Shown here: in pieces, positions 44,453 through 53,175 of the stretch | Layout of the letters: the number at the start of each line of letters is the position of its first letter | Position numbering within the stretch: the first letter of the stretch is position 1 | Notes under the pieces: generated by a model | What the model was told of the DNA's origin: nothing | The model's input: only the letters and a program-made list of their open reading frames with translations | Database searches by the model: none | Made by a program: the position numbers and the translations under genes | Origin: Mobilibacterium timonense | GTDB taxonomy: Bacteria > Bacillota > Clostridia > Peptostreptococcales > Anaerovoracaceae | NCBI RefSeq assembly: GCF_900155555.1 | Contig: NZ_FUHN01000007.1 | Coordinates: 303,912 to 367,911 of the forward strand | Reading direction: 5' to 3' | DNA length: 64,000 bases

Positions 44453-47065
44453 CTAGCTTGGAAGCGACGTGGAAGCCGGCATGTTGTCGTATACCGGAAT
44501 GAGGAACACCAGTGCCTCGTTGGTGATCCCGTATGTGGCGTAGGCGTTCTTCGTGGAAAGCGCCTCGCTGTACGGAGCCATGATGTTCGTCATGTACTGG
44601 TGTGTCGCGACCTTGGACGCACCGTTCGCAACGTTGAACCTCTCAAGGTAGATCGTGTTCTGTTTATTGTTTATGTATCCGCTGGCGAGGAACGATGCCG
44701 CACCGTTGATGGCCGTCTGCTTGGAGCTCCAGCCCTGCTTCTTTGCATACTGCATGCCCAGAAGCACAGGATTGCTGGATGTGTAAGCCCCAATATTGAA
44801 CGGATTGTAATAGGTCACTCCGCCGATGGTGTAACCGCTCTCGGCGATGCTTCCCCCTCCGGTCTCCTGCCGCGCTCTTGCCGCCAGGGACACAGGGCTG
44901 ATACCGTACTTAGCTCCGGCTGATACGAACCAGGATGCCTGGTAACCGTCTCTCTGGAGGGCCGTTCCGGACAGTATCTTGCTGACCACCTGAACGGTCT
45001 GGTATGAGCTGTTGTATCCCAGATACTCGAACATGTATACCCTGTCTTCGTTCAGGAAGTTCCTCGGGTCAACGAAATACGCCACGGTCTGCGAGTTGGC
45101 AGAATACCAGGAGCTTCCGTCCTTAGGAATGTAAGTGCCTTCCACTATGCTCCCTGCTCCGGTGAGCTTTGACACGTCCGTTGTGGTCGTGGAAGCTGCG
45201 GTGCCGGAAGATGCCTGGGCAGGCGCAGCGAAAGATGCTGATGACGCCGTGCTTCTCGCTTCCTGCTGTGTAGTGTCGGCCTTCTCTGTTCCGAGAGTCA
45301 CCCAGTCGGATGCAAGGTATATGTCCTTACCGTTGTATGTGGCTCTGTACCATACGTAGTTTCCGGATTTTTTTGCACCCGTTATCGTCACGGCAGTTCC
45401 CTTTCCGAAGGTGCCGAGCCTGGTGGCATCCGTTCCCGCCTCAGAGCGATAATTCAGAGGGCTGTTCACTGTTCCCGGAACTGCTGCAGTCCCTGCTGTC
45501 ACCGTGCCTGAAACATCCACGTATGTGGACAGTACGTATACCACATCTCCATTGTAGTTTATCTTGTACCACGTGTTGTTGTCGCAGGATGTCACAGAGG
45601 CCAGCACCGTTACAGACTGCCCGCTGCTGAACATGCCCACCTTAGGGAAGTTCACTCCAGGTCCCTTCCTGTAGTTCAGTGCCGTGTTGGTCTTTCCTGT
45701 TACCGCAGTCCCAGCGGTCGTCTGGGACTGGGACTGATCCTGATCCGAAGGAGTCTGTCCCTGACCGCTGTCGCCCTGCTGGATCTCCGTAGGCTGCAGC
45801 GTCACATAATCGCCGCATATATATCTGCAGGTGCTGCCGTCCCTGAACTTATACCAGGTCCTTCCGCTGCTGTCCTTCGCTGCAAGAACGACATCTATAG
45901 ATGTGTCTGCAGTAAGTGTTCTCACATATGACCCTGAAGCAGTTCCGGCAATGGTCCTGATGTTGGTGTTCTTCTGGGCCGTCGCCCTGATGCTTGATCC
46001 GTATGACTCACTGGTAACTGCTCCGTTTATATAACCCGTAATCCCGTTTGAGAGCTTCACATGCACCCACTTTGCACTTGACGACGTGCTGTTCGACGTG
46101 AATTTCTCATCCAGGATGGTGAAGGTCTCGCTGTTGGCAACGTGGCCCACCTTGCCAGACGAAGTACTCGTGCTGCTGTAGACATCGCGTCCGCTTCCCG
46201 CCCTGAAGTCTCCGGATGCCGTGCTTCTGTAAGACAGAGGGTATGCGGCATTCACAAGGGAAACGTTGTTCGAGCTCTCCTTGCTCACTACTGTGTTGAA
46301 ATCCAGACCAGTCTTTATGCTCTGGAATACCCAGTTAGGATGTGATGCGTGAAGTTTTCTCAGATACATCTTGTATTCTTCCGGGAATCCCTGTGCGGTC
46401 AGCTGATCCTCAAAGGATCCGGATGTGGTGCCGGAATTTCCGGAATTGCCCGAGTTTCCGGAATTGCCCGAATTTGAATTAGATCCGCCGCTATTTGAAG
46501 GGGTAGAAGGCTTTGTAAAGATCGAACCGGTAATGTCCACATACGTACCGCAAACATATCTGTACGAATTTCCGATCTTCACCTTGTACCAGGTGGTGCT
46601 GGAGTTGTATGGCTTAGCCTTGAGCACAACGGCCAGCGTCTTCCCTGTAGCCAGCGTTCCAAGGCGCGTCATACCCGTGCCCGCTCCCGTCCTGTAGTTA
46701 AGAGCCGTGGTGGTCACCCCGTTCACGGTGGTATAACTTATCCCGTCGATGAGATCAGACCTGATGTACCCGGTCCTTCCACCGTAACTGACCTGGTACC
46801 ATTTATTTACCGAAGAAGTGCTGCTCCGGCTCGTGAAGACCTCCTGGGTGATCGTTACCTTGGTGTTGTCTCGCAAACCGAAGGCGATCTTATATCTCGT
46901 GCCGGCTCCCGATCTGACGTTGACGCCAAACCTGGCGTTCACGTATCCGGTTGCATTGTTGACCGATGCTGCATGAGCGTCAACTGTTCCCAGGCCCAGT
47001 ACTATCAGCAGGGCCATGAGAATAACTGCCGGCAAAAATTTTATTTTCCTAGCGGCAAGTCCCAT
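44453..47065 (-). CDS. Secreted SH3b-repeat cell-wall hydrolase (glucosaminidase type)
   Basis: This 870-residue exported protein has a signal peptide (1 to about 33, ending in DAHAAS). Two SH3b repeats (about 38-105 and 113-180) precede a Ser/Asn/Gly linker with NSG repeats. A conserved HPNWVFQSIKTGLDFNTVV module lies near 245. Four more SH3b repeats (about 285-595, one preceded by a Gln/Asp/Ser linker) follow. The C-terminal glucosaminidase-like domain (about 650-860) has VDPRNFLNEDRVYMFEYL, the catalytic-glutamate-like ARARQETGGG and YYNPFNIGAY. It probably cleaves the glycan strand of peptidoglycan during growth or division. The gene is monocistronic. Confidence 0.92.
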   Translation of the reverse strand: MGLAARKIKFLPAVILMALLIVLGLGTVDAHAASVNNATGYVNARFGVNVRSGAGTRYKIAFGLRDNTKVTITQEVFTSRSSTSSVNKWYQVSYGGRTGYIRSDLIDGISYTTVNGVTTTALNYRTGAGTGMTRLGTLATGKTLAVVLKAKPYNSSTTWYKVKIGNSYRYVCGTYVDITGSIFTKPSTPSNSGGSNSNSGNSGNSGNSGNSGTTSGSFEDQLTAQGFPEEYKMYLRKLHASHPNWVFQSIKTGLDFNTVVSKESSNNVSLVNAAYPLSYRSTASGDFRAGSGRDVYSSTSTSSGKVGHVANSETFTILDEKFTSNSTSSSAKWVHVKLSNGITGYINGAVTSESYGSSIRATAQKNTNIRTIAGTASGSYVRTLTADTSIDVVLAAKDSSGRTWYKFRDGSTCRYICGDYVTLQPTEIQQGDSGQGQTPSDQDQSQSQTTAGTAVTGKTNTALNYRKGPGVNFPKVGMFSSGQSVTVLASVTSCDNNTWYKINYNGDVVYVLSTYVDVSGTVTAGTAAVPGTVNSPLNYRSEAGTDATRLGTFGKGTAVTITGAKKSGNYVWYRATYNGKDIYLASDWVTLGTEKADTTQQEARSTASSASFAAPAQASSGTAASTTTTDVSKLTGAGSIVEGTYIPKDGSSWYSANSQTVAYFVDPRNFLNEDRVYMFEYLGYNSSYQTVQVVSKILSGTALQRDGYQASWFVSAGAKYGISPVSLAARARQETGGGSIAESGYTIGGVTYYNPFNIGAYTSSNPVLLGMQYAKKQGWSSKQTAINGAASFLASGYINNKQNTIYLERFNVANGASKVATHQYMTNIMAPYSEALSTKNAYATYGITNEALVFLIPVYDNMPASTSLPS

Positions 47066-47220
47066 CTCTTCCTCCTCAGGGTACCTATCACATTCTCGAC
47101 ATAATTACTGAACAATATTATTTTATCTGAAAATTATCTTCTGTCAAAGATTTGTTTTCATAACCTTGTTTTTTTGTCTTTACACGAGGAGCCGTGGCTC
47201 CCGCCGCTCCTCCTGAAGGC

Positions 47221-47273
47221 AAAAAAATCACCTCATACAGTGGCAGGGCATATTCCCCTCCACTATATGAGGT
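47221..47273 (-). terminator. Terminator of the glycerol-3-phosphate operon
   Basis: A 13-bp stem with one mismatch (47231-47243 with 47260-47272) is followed on the minus strand by seven T residues (47221-47227). It sits about 30 bp past the DUF1667 stop. The rest of the 47066-47303 gap holds one more GC-rich hairpin (GAGGAGC/GCTCCTC near 47186-47212) and the SH3b gene's leader. Confidence 0.85.
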
Positions 47274-47303
47274 CGTATCTTCAGTATGATCCGGCTTGAG
47301 CTG

Positions 47304-47711
47304 CTACTGCACTCTGTTGATGTTTTTCGTGGCTACTATGTTGGATCCTGTCCCGCAGACATTCTCCACCAGGATCTGACCCATTTTCACCGGCGCATCC
47401 ACCTCGACATCCTTGAGTGCGGACATGCAGCTTCCGATCAGTTTCTTCGGTATGTCGTGGTCCGTCTTTACCGAGACGCTTGGAAGGGATCCGCCTCTGA
47501 CACGCACTGTGGATGTCACGATCCTCCTCGGGTCTGTCAGCTCCTTCCTGGCATAATCGTCCCCTATGGGACAGGTGTTACCTTTGACTGTGAGCTCGTC
47601 CCGCATCTCCACAGGAAAAGTATCCTCACCTTCCGGAATGTCCCGATCCGAAGTTACTGTAAGGCCGCATCCCATCGGACATCCGATGCATGTAAGCTCT
47701 TTTTTGAACAT
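47304..47711 (-). CDS. DUF1667 protein of the glycerol-3-phosphate oxidation operon
   Basis: This 135-residue cytosolic protein has six cysteines. The N-terminal CIGCPMGCGL and later NTCPIGDDYARKEL suggest a metal or iron-sulfur site. DUF1667 proteins regularly accompany the two FAD enzymes encoded just upstream and are presumed to be the electron-transfer subunit of an anaerobic glycerol-3-phosphate dehydrogenase complex, like GlpC in role but unrelated. It ends the operon before a strong terminator. Confidence 0.92.
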   Translation of the reverse strand: MFKKELTCIGCPMGCGLTVTSDRDIPEGEDTFPVEMRDELTVKGNTCPIGDDYARKELTDPRRIVTSTVRVRGGSLPSVSVKTDHDIPKKLIGSCMSALKDVEVDAPVKMGQILVENVCGTGSNIVATKNINRVQ

Positions 47712-47739
47712 TCTATGCCTCCTGATATATTTCCTTTTA

Positions 47740-48999
47740 TCACTCTGTTTCTATAGCCACCGTTATGTTCTGAAGGTCACCGTGCTGCTGCAGAACGTCT
47801 TTCTTGAGTATCACCTGCTCCATCTCTCCCGGAGCCATGATCCTCTTCTTCACGCTGCTGAGCTGCTCTCCATCGGCATAGGTGACGATCCTGGCATTCT
47901 TGAATACCTGTCCTACTCTGAACCTGACGACCTGCTTGTCGGCCATCCTTCCCAGGTCTATGCTTGCGGGGACCGTGTATCTCACACCGCCCTTACAGCT
48001 GATCCCGACTTCTTTTACCGGAGTCCCGAGCCTTCCCTGTACGAACTCTGCGGCCTTTTCTCCGGCGACAGATGCCTCCTGAGAAACAAAGTCCACAAGA
48101 TCGTGTACGTGGAGCACATTGCCGCAGGCGAAAATCCCCTCCACCTGTGTCTCAAGGCTCTCGTCCACTACCGGGCCCTTTGTGACCGGATCAAGCTTTA
48201 TACCGGCGCTCTTGCTCAATTCGTTCTCGGGAATGAGTCCACAGGACAGCAGAAGCGTATCACAGTCGTAATGTTCCTCAGTGCCCGGGATCGGCTTCAT
48301 CTTCTCATCTACCTGAGCTATGGTCACGCCTTCGACTCTGTCCTTACCCTGAATGTCCACCACCGTGTGGCTCAGCTTCAGAGGAATGCCGAAGTCGTCC
48401 AGGCACTGAACTATATTTCTCTTCAGTCCCCCGGAAAATGGCATGAGTTCTGCAACCACCTGCACGTGAGCACCTTCAAGAGTCATTCTTCTGGCCATGA
48501 TCAGGCCGATATCCCCCGATCCAAGGATGACGACTTCTTTTCCCGGCATGCGCCCTTCCATGTTCACGTACCGCTGGGCCGTTCCGGCGGAATATATTCC
48601 TGCAGGTCTGTATCCCGGAATATTGAGGGCACCCCTTGATCTCTCTCTGCATCCCATGGCAAGGACGATGGCACCGGCTTCTACCGTGTAAATGCCCTTT
48701 TCCCGGCTCATGAGTGTGATGACCCTGTCGCTTGATATGTCCATGGCCATGGTCTTCAGAACATACGGAATATTTCTCTCTTTGACCATGTCCACGTATC
48801 TTCCCGCATACTCCGGCCCTGTAAGCTCTTCCTTGAATGTATGGAGCCCAAACCCGTTATGCACACACTGGTTCAGGATTCCTCCCAACTCGTTGTCTCT
48901 CTCTATGATAAGGATGTCCTTTACACCTGCATCGTGTGCAGCTGCGGCCGCAGCCAGTCCGGCAGGGCCTCCTCCAATAATGGCGATATCTGTCTTCAT
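47740..48999 (-). CDS. FAD-dependent NAD(P)-disulfide-type oxidoreductase
   Basis: This 419-residue flavoprotein has an N-terminal Rossmann FAD site DIAIIGGGPAGLAAAAAAHDAG, a second nucleotide site KEVVILGSGDIGLIMARRM, and GIFACGNVLHVHDLVDFVSQE closing the FAD fold. It belongs to the GlpB-replacing oxidoreductases in Bacillota that sit with GlpA-like and DUF1667 proteins. It overlaps the dehydrogenase gene upstream by four bases, showing tight coupling. Its probable role is passing electrons from glycerol-3-phosphate to NAD or quinone. Confidence 0.92.
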   Translation of the reverse strand: MKTDIAIIGGGPAGLAAAAAAHDAGVKDILIIERDNELGGILNQCVHNGFGLHTFKEELTGPEYAGRYVDMVKERNIPYVLKTMAMDISSDRVITLMSREKGIYTVEAGAIVLAMGCRERSRGALNIPGYRPAGIYSAGTAQRYVNMEGRMPGKEVVILGSGDIGLIMARRMTLEGAHVQVVAELMPFSGGLKRNIVQCLDDFGIPLKLSHTVVDIQGKDRVEGVTIAQVDEKMKPIPGTEEHYDCDTLLLSCGLIPENELSKSAGIKLDPVTKGPVVDESLETQVEGIFACGNVLHVHDLVDFVSQEASVAGEKAAEFVQGRLGTPVKEVGISCKGGVRYTVPASIDLGRMADKQVVRFRVGQVFKNARIVTYADGEQLSSVKKRIMAPGEMEQVILKKDVLQQHGDLQNITVAIETE

Positions 49000-50438
49000 G
49001 CCCTTATTCCCTCCTTGTCATATCCTTCCAGAAACTGCGATCCCGGACCTTTCTTGGTGATCTGCTCCTCATCGACTCCAAGCTCTCTCGCAAGTATCTC
49101 CACAACTCTAGGGTTGCAGAATCCCGACTGGCACCGGCCCATGCCAGCGCCGGTCCTGCGCTTGATGCCGTCAACAGTGGTCGCTCCAAGCGTTCGATGG
49201 ATCGCATTTACGATCTCGCCCTCAGTTACGGTGCAGCAGCGGCAGATGACGTTGCCATAGGCAGGATCCTTTTCGATCTGTTTCTTCCTTTCATCAAAAG
49301 AAGCGTATCTCATCTGCGGGATGCCCTTGCGGGTGCCGATGAAATCTGTCTTTTCCTCTGCAGGAAGAATGCCCTGTACTATCTCTGCCACGTATTGCCC
49401 GACCGCAGGGGCACTGGAAAGCCCCGGTGATTCCATGCCTGCAACATCCACGAATCCGGGAGCTCCATCGACTTCCTCTATGACAAAGTCGTGCTCTGGC
49501 CTGTGGGCTCTGAGCCCGCTGAAGGATGTGATGATCTCCCTTCTGGGCAGGTTCGGCGTGCTGAGCTCCGCCTTCTTGAGGAGTTCGTTCATTCCCTCCG
49601 CAGTGGTATTGACGCCCTCTTTGTCGTCGATATCAGTGGCGGTCGGCCCTGTGAGCAGATTGCCATGGACGGTAGGTGTCACCAGAACACCCTTTCCGTA
49701 GGCTGTAGGGAGTTGAAAAACAGTGCTGTGAACAAAATCTCCCACAGTGCTGTCCATGAGGCAATACTCGCCCTTTCTAGGTATAATGGTCATTTTATCC
49801 TCGCTGACCATGTTGTGGAACTTATCGGCATAAACGCCTGCGGCATTTATGACAACCCTGGCGGAGTACTCCTCGCCGCCGGCTACGACCTGATAAAAGC
49901 CATCTTTTTTCTTTATGTCTGTGACCTCAGTACCCAGCCTGAACTCCACTCCGTTATCGGCAGCGTTTTCCGCAAGGGCGATGGTGAGGTTGAATGGACA
50001 TACTATACCGCCAGTAGGCGCATAAAGAGCCGCGGTGACCTTGTCGGAGATGTTAGGCTCCATCTCCCTCACCTGATCTCCCGAAAGGATCCTGAGGCCG
50101 GGAACACCGTTGGCCTCCCCCCTTTTCTTAAGATCTTCAAGCTTGTATTCATCATCAGCATCAAAGCAGAGAACAAGAGAACCGTTCCTGATAAAAGGAA
50201 AATCCAGTTCCTTTGAAAGCTGCTCCATCATCGCATTGCCTCTCACATTCATTTTTGCCATGAGAGATCCCGGCTCGTTGTCGAAGCCGGCGTGAACTAT
50301 GCCGCTGTTCGCCTTGGATGTTCCCTCAGCCACATCTGAGCACTTCTCCAGTACCAGAGTACTGTACTGATACCTTGATAGCTCGCGTGCAGCTGCGCAT
50401 CCGGAAACCCCTGCGCCAATAATGATAACGTCATACAT
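48996..50438 (-). CDS. FAD-dependent glycerol-3-phosphate dehydrogenase-like protein with BFD [2Fe-2S] domain
   Basis: This 480-residue enzyme is of the GlpA/LhgO type. It has DVIIIGAGVSGCAAARELSRY at the FAD site, EGTSKANSGIVHAGFD and VNAAGVYADKFHNMV, and a C-terminal BFD-like iron-sulfur domain with cysteines in VICRCCTVTEGEI and GAGMGRCQSGFC. It probably oxidises glycerol-3-phosphate to dihydroxyacetone phosphate. L-2-hydroxyglutarate oxidase activity is an alternative for this fold. It is first in a three-gene leftward operon. Confidence 0.9.
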   Translation of the reverse strand: MYDVIIIGAGVSGCAAARELSRYQYSTLVLEKCSDVAEGTSKANSGIVHAGFDNEPGSLMAKMNVRGNAMMEQLSKELDFPFIRNGSLVLCFDADDEYKLEDLKKRGEANGVPGLRILSGDQVREMEPNISDKVTAALYAPTGGIVCPFNLTIALAENAADNGVEFRLGTEVTDIKKKDGFYQVVAGGEEYSARVVINAAGVYADKFHNMVSEDKMTIIPRKGEYCLMDSTVGDFVHSTVFQLPTAYGKGVLVTPTVHGNLLTGPTATDIDDKEGVNTTAEGMNELLKKAELSTPNLPRREIITSFSGLRAHRPEHDFVIEEVDGAPGFVDVAGMESPGLSSAPAVGQYVAEIVQGILPAEEKTDFIGTRKGIPQMRYASFDERKKQIEKDPAYGNVICRCCTVTEGEIVNAIHRTLGATTVDGIKRRTGAGMGRCQSGFCNPRVVEILARELGVDEEQITKKGPGSQFLEGYDKEGIRA

Positions 50439-50492
50439 ACTCTTACGCCTCCTCAGGTTATGTATTTCAATAGTTGTGATCAGAATTGCGTA

Positions 50493-51761
50493 CTATGCCC
50501 ATACGAGCCAGATGAAGATATAGCCGACCATCACGGCAGTCAGTGTGAACGGAACACCTATCTTCATGAATTCCTTAAAGCTCACTTCATGGCCTTCCTT
50601 CTTGAGAATGCCCGTTGCCGTAATATTTGCAGAAGCACCGACCGGCGTGAGATTTCCTCCAAGAGTAGCTCCTGAAAGCAATCCGAAATACAGCAGGTTC
50701 GGGCTTATACCAAGGCTTCCTGTGAGATTTGTTACCACTGGCAGCATTGTAGCAACATATGGAATATTGTCAATAAAGGCAGAGAAAAGAACTGATGCCC
50801 ACACCACGATGGTATACAGAACGAAAATATGATCTCCTCCCACGTTTCCGATCGTGTCTGCGATCAGATCGATTATGCCCGTCTCTATCAGACCCTGTAT
50901 CACTATGAAAAGACCTAAAAGGAGACCCAGTGTTTCAAAGTCGATACTCTTCAAAGCGGCCTTTATCTCACTCCTGTCGCTTGTGATCATGTAGTCATAG
51001 AAGATAGCAATGATCGCCATACCGCAGCAGATGAGACCGTTGGACACGTCAGGCTTGTCCTTTATGAATGAGGCCATTATCAGCAACACCACTGTGCCCA
51101 CCAGGAAGACAGATGGCATAATATCATCCGCCTTGCAATATTCACTGGCGTCCACAGTCTGACGAAATTTTCCGAAAAGGAACATCATCACAGGTACCGT
51201 GGCAAGGGCCCCGAGTTCCACTGCGAAGAAGATACCCGGCTTTCCCTCCATCCAGAAAAATGACGTGAAATCCATGTGGGCATACGCTCCGAGCATTATG
51301 GAGGTAGTATCTCCCACCAGTGTTGCTGCACCCTGGAGATTTGATGATACGGCTATCGACAGGACCATAGGCACCGGATCTATGTCCAGCTTCCTGCAGA
51401 CAGCCATTCCCACCGGGGCCACCATCAGAACAGTGGCCACGTTGTCGACAAAGGCGGATATGACTCCGGCAAACAGGCTCATGAAGATTATGACCCACAT
51501 AACATCTGGAGCCTTATCGAGCAGCCAGTCAGCTATCTGATTCGGCATCTTAGACTTGATAAAATAGTAGACCAGCACCATCGTACCGGCGATCATCAAC
51601 AGGACGTTCCAGTTGATGGCCCCGGGTACTGCTCTTAGAGGAACCGCCCCGGTCACGAGAAAAAGAACTGCTGTTCCCAGAACGATCCACAGTCTCTTAG
51701 GCATGAACAAAGTCATCAATACATACATGGCCACAAAGGCCACGCCAGCGAAAATCTGCAT
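50493..51761 (-). CDS. ArsB/NhaD (ion transporter superfamily) permease
   Basis: This 422-residue protein has about eleven to twelve membrane segments in two similar halves. Each half has the family hairpin signature: AFVDNVATVLMVAPVG in the first half and AFIDNIPYVATMLPVV in the second. It also has LQGAATLVGDTTSIMLG and LGGNLTPVGASANI. Such transporters move sodium, arsenite, citrate or dicarboxylates. No ars genes are nearby. It ends 54 bp before the glycerol-3-phosphate operon, so coexpression is possible. Its promoter carries a palindrome. Confidence 0.88.
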   Translation of the reverse strand: MQIFAGVAFVAMYVLMTLFMPKRLWIVLGTAVLFLVTGAVPLRAVPGAINWNVLLMIAGTMVLVYYFIKSKMPNQIADWLLDKAPDVMWVIIFMSLFAGVISAFVDNVATVLMVAPVGMAVCRKLDIDPVPMVLSIAVSSNLQGAATLVGDTTSIMLGAYAHMDFTSFFWMEGKPGIFFAVELGALATVPVMMFLFGKFRQTVDASEYCKADDIMPSVFLVGTVVLLIMASFIKDKPDVSNGLICCGMAIIAIFYDYMITSDRSEIKAALKSIDFETLGLLLGLFIVIQGLIETGIIDLIADTIGNVGGDHIFVLYTIVVWASVLFSAFIDNIPYVATMLPVVTNLTGSLGISPNLLYFGLLSGATLGGNLTPVGASANITATGILKKEGHEVSFKEFMKIGVPFTLTAVMVGYIFIWLVWA

Positions 51762-51779
51762 AAAATCTCCTTTATTCAG

Positions 51780-51803
51780 TTGACTGACCTTTTGACTGAC
51801 CTT
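51780..51803 (-). repeat. Tandem 12-bp repeat in the permease leader
   Basis: TTGACTGACCTT occurs twice head to tail (51780-51791 and 51792-51803), between the permease -10 box and its ribosome site. It could be a regulator site or a leader RNA element. Confidence 0.7.
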
Positions 51804-51806
51804 GTA

Positions 51807-51828
51807 ATTATAGATTACCAGTACTGGT
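51807..51828 (-). promoter_or_regulatory. Permease -10 box with adjacent operator-like palindrome
   Basis: TATAAT on the minus strand (51807-51812) is preceded, four bases upstream, by the perfect 12-bp palindrome ACCAGTACTGGT (51817-51828), which fills the promoter spacer. No strong -35 is visible, which suggests activator dependence or repression by a dimeric regulator. Confidence 0.5.
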
Positions 51829-51871
51829 CATTCCAGTAAAAAGAGGTGAATTATTGAAATCTGTACACAAA

Positions 51872-51905
51872 GAAAAAGGCTGCCGCACGATACGCACAAC
51901 AGCCT
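51872..51905 (-). terminator. Terminator of the tRNA operon
   Basis: AGGCTG (51900-51905) pairs with CAGCCT (51877-51882). The stem is extended by G-U pairs and followed on the minus strand by TTTTTC. It lies directly after the CCA end of tRNA-Phe. Confidence 0.75.
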
Positions 51906-51907
51906 CC

Positions 51908-51983
51908 TGGTGCCCAGACTCGGAATTGAACCAAGGACACTGTGATTTTCAGTCACATGCTCTACCAACTGAGCTATCTGGGC
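51908..51983 (-). tRNA. tRNA-Phe (GAA)
   Basis: Full cloverleaf with 7-bp acceptor GCCCAGA/TCTGGGC, anticodon loop CTGAAAA, GGTTCAATTCC T-arm and encoded CCA. It is the last gene of the cluster in transcription order. Confidence 0.97.
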
Positions 51984-52002
51984 ATAACGTATTCAATAAT
52001 AA

Positions 52003-52079
52003 TGGTGGGCCATCGGGGACTTGAACCCAGGACCTGCCGGTTATGAGCCGGATGCTCTGACCAACTGAGCTAATGGCCC
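52003..52079 (-). tRNA. tRNA-Met (CAT), elongator type
   Basis: Acceptor GGGCCAT/ATGGCCC, loop CTCATAA, encoded CCA. The paired first acceptor base excludes the initiator. A lysidine-modified tRNA-Ile2 with the same anticodon cannot be fully excluded by eye. Confidence 0.9.
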
Positions 52080-52092
52080 ACTTTAGAAATTT

Positions 52093-52169
52093 TGGTCGGG
52101 GTGGCAGGATTTGAACCCGCGGCCCACTGGTCCCAAACCAGTTGCGCTACCAAGCTGCGCTACACCCCG
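52093..52169 (-). tRNA. tRNA-Pro (TGG), copy 1
   Basis: Acceptor CGGGGTG/CACCCCG, loop TTTGGGA, encoded CCA. Identical over its 77 bases to the copy at 52306-52382. Confidence 0.97.
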
Positions 52170-52201
52170 TCAAGCTCTGTATGATCTTTTTTAAAAAAAC
52201 A

Positions 52202-52278
52202 TGGTCGGAGTGGCAGGATTCGAACCTGCGACCCACTGATCCCGAACCAGTTGCGCTACCGGACTGCGCTACACCCCG
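52202..52278 (-). tRNA. tRNA-Pro (CGG)
   Basis: Acceptor CGGGGTG/CACTCCG with one G-U pair, loop TTCGGGA, encoded CCA. Similar to the flanking Pro(TGG) genes, suggesting local duplication and anticodon change. Confidence 0.96.
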
Positions 52279-52305
52279 ATGACACATGTTTTTACTATTT
52301 AAGAA

Positions 52306-52382
52306 TGGTCGGGGTGGCAGGATTTGAACCCGCGGCCCACTGGTCCCAAACCAGTTGCGCTACCAAGCTGCGCTACACCCCG
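52306..52382 (-). tRNA. tRNA-Pro (TGG), copy 2
   Basis: Exact duplicate of the gene at 52093-52169, loop TTTGGGA, encoded CCA. Confidence 0.97.
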
Positions 52383-52385
52383 TTA

Positions 52386-52461
52386 TGGCAGGGGCAGTAG
52401 GATTTGAACCCACGGCACGCGGTTTTGGAGACCGCTGCTCTACCAACTGAGCTATACCCCT
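52386..52461 (-). tRNA. tRNA-Trp (CCA)
   Basis: Acceptor AGGGGTA/TGCCCCT, discriminator G, loop CTCCAAA, encoded CCA. Confidence 0.97.
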
Positions 52462-52467
52462 ATCGAT

Positions 52468-52560
52468 TGGCGGAGAAGATGGGATTCGAACCCATGCGGC
52501 CCTAAATCGAACCCTAACGGTTTAGCAAACCGTCCTCTTCAGCCTCTTGAGTACTTCTCC
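52468..52560 (-). tRNA. tRNA-Ser (GCT)
   Basis: Acceptor GGAGAAG/CTTCTCC, loop TTGCTAA, long class II variable arm, discriminator G, encoded CCA. Confidence 0.97.
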
Positions 52561-52573
52561 ACAGTGTCTCTTA

Positions 52574-52662
<89 letters not shown>

Positions 52663-52675
52663 GAATATTAATGAT

Positions 52676-52751
52676 TGGTGACCCATCGGAGATTCGAACT
52701 CCGGACACCTTGATTAAAAGTCAAGTGCTCTGCCACCTGAGCTAATGGGTC
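52676..52751 (-). tRNA. tRNA-Lys (TTT)
   Basis: Acceptor GACCCAT/ATGGGTC, loop CTTTTAA, encoded CCA. Confidence 0.97.
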
Positions 52752-52756
52752 ATAAA

Positions 52757-52832
52757 TGGCTGGGGTAGCAGGACTCGAACCTACGAATAACGGAGTCAAA
52801 GTCCGTTGCCTTAACCACTTGGCTATACCCCA
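52757..52832 (-). tRNA. tRNA-Gln (TTG)
   Basis: Acceptor TGGGGTA/TACCCCA, discriminator G, loop CTTTGAC, encoded CCA. Confidence 0.97.
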
Positions 52833-52869
52833 TTATCAAGGCCGGCTGCATCCTCTTCTCTTATAAAAT

Positions 52870-52946
52870 TGGTGAGCCCACAGGGATTCGAACCCCGGAC
52901 ACACGGCTTAGAAGGCCGTTGCTCTATCCAACTGAGCTATGGGCCC
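52870..52946 (-). tRNA. tRNA-Arg (TCT)
   Basis: Acceptor GGGCCCA/TGGGCTC with one G-U pair, loop CTTCTAA, encoded CCA. Confidence 0.97.
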
Positions 52947-52980
52947 ACATGCCATACGAAAGACTCTTTTTACAGAAAAC

Positions 52981-52995
52981 GCCGACCTAGTCGGC
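52981..52995 (-). terminator. Internal hairpin in the tRNA cluster
   Basis: A GCCGAC/GTCGGC stem with a 3-base loop is followed on the minus strand by GTTTTCT. Outer arms CCATACGAA/TTCGTATGG lie in the same spacer. It may be a processing signal or a partial terminator between tRNA-Gly(TCC) and tRNA-Arg. Confidence 0.4.
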
Positions 52996-53018
52996 GGCTT
53001 CGTATGGATTTGTAATTG

Positions 53019-53092
53019 TGGAGCAGATGGCGGGAATCGAACCCGCGGCTTCAGCTTGGAAGGCTGAGGTATTACCATTATACGACATCTGC
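53019..53092 (-). tRNA. tRNA-Gly (TCC)
   Basis: Acceptor GCAGATG/CATCTGC, discriminator T, loop CTTCCAA, encoded CCA. Confidence 0.97.
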
Positions 53093-53097
53093 ATATT

Positions 53098-53172
53098 TGG
53101 AGCGGAAGACGAGATTCGAACTCGCGACCCTCGCCTTGGCAAGGCGATGCTCTACCCCTGAGCCACTTCCGC
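53098..53172 (-). tRNA. tRNA-Gly (GCC)
   Basis: Acceptor GCGGAAG/CTTCCGC, discriminator T, loop TTGCCAA, encoded CCA. Confidence 0.97.
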
Positions 53173-53175
53173 ATA

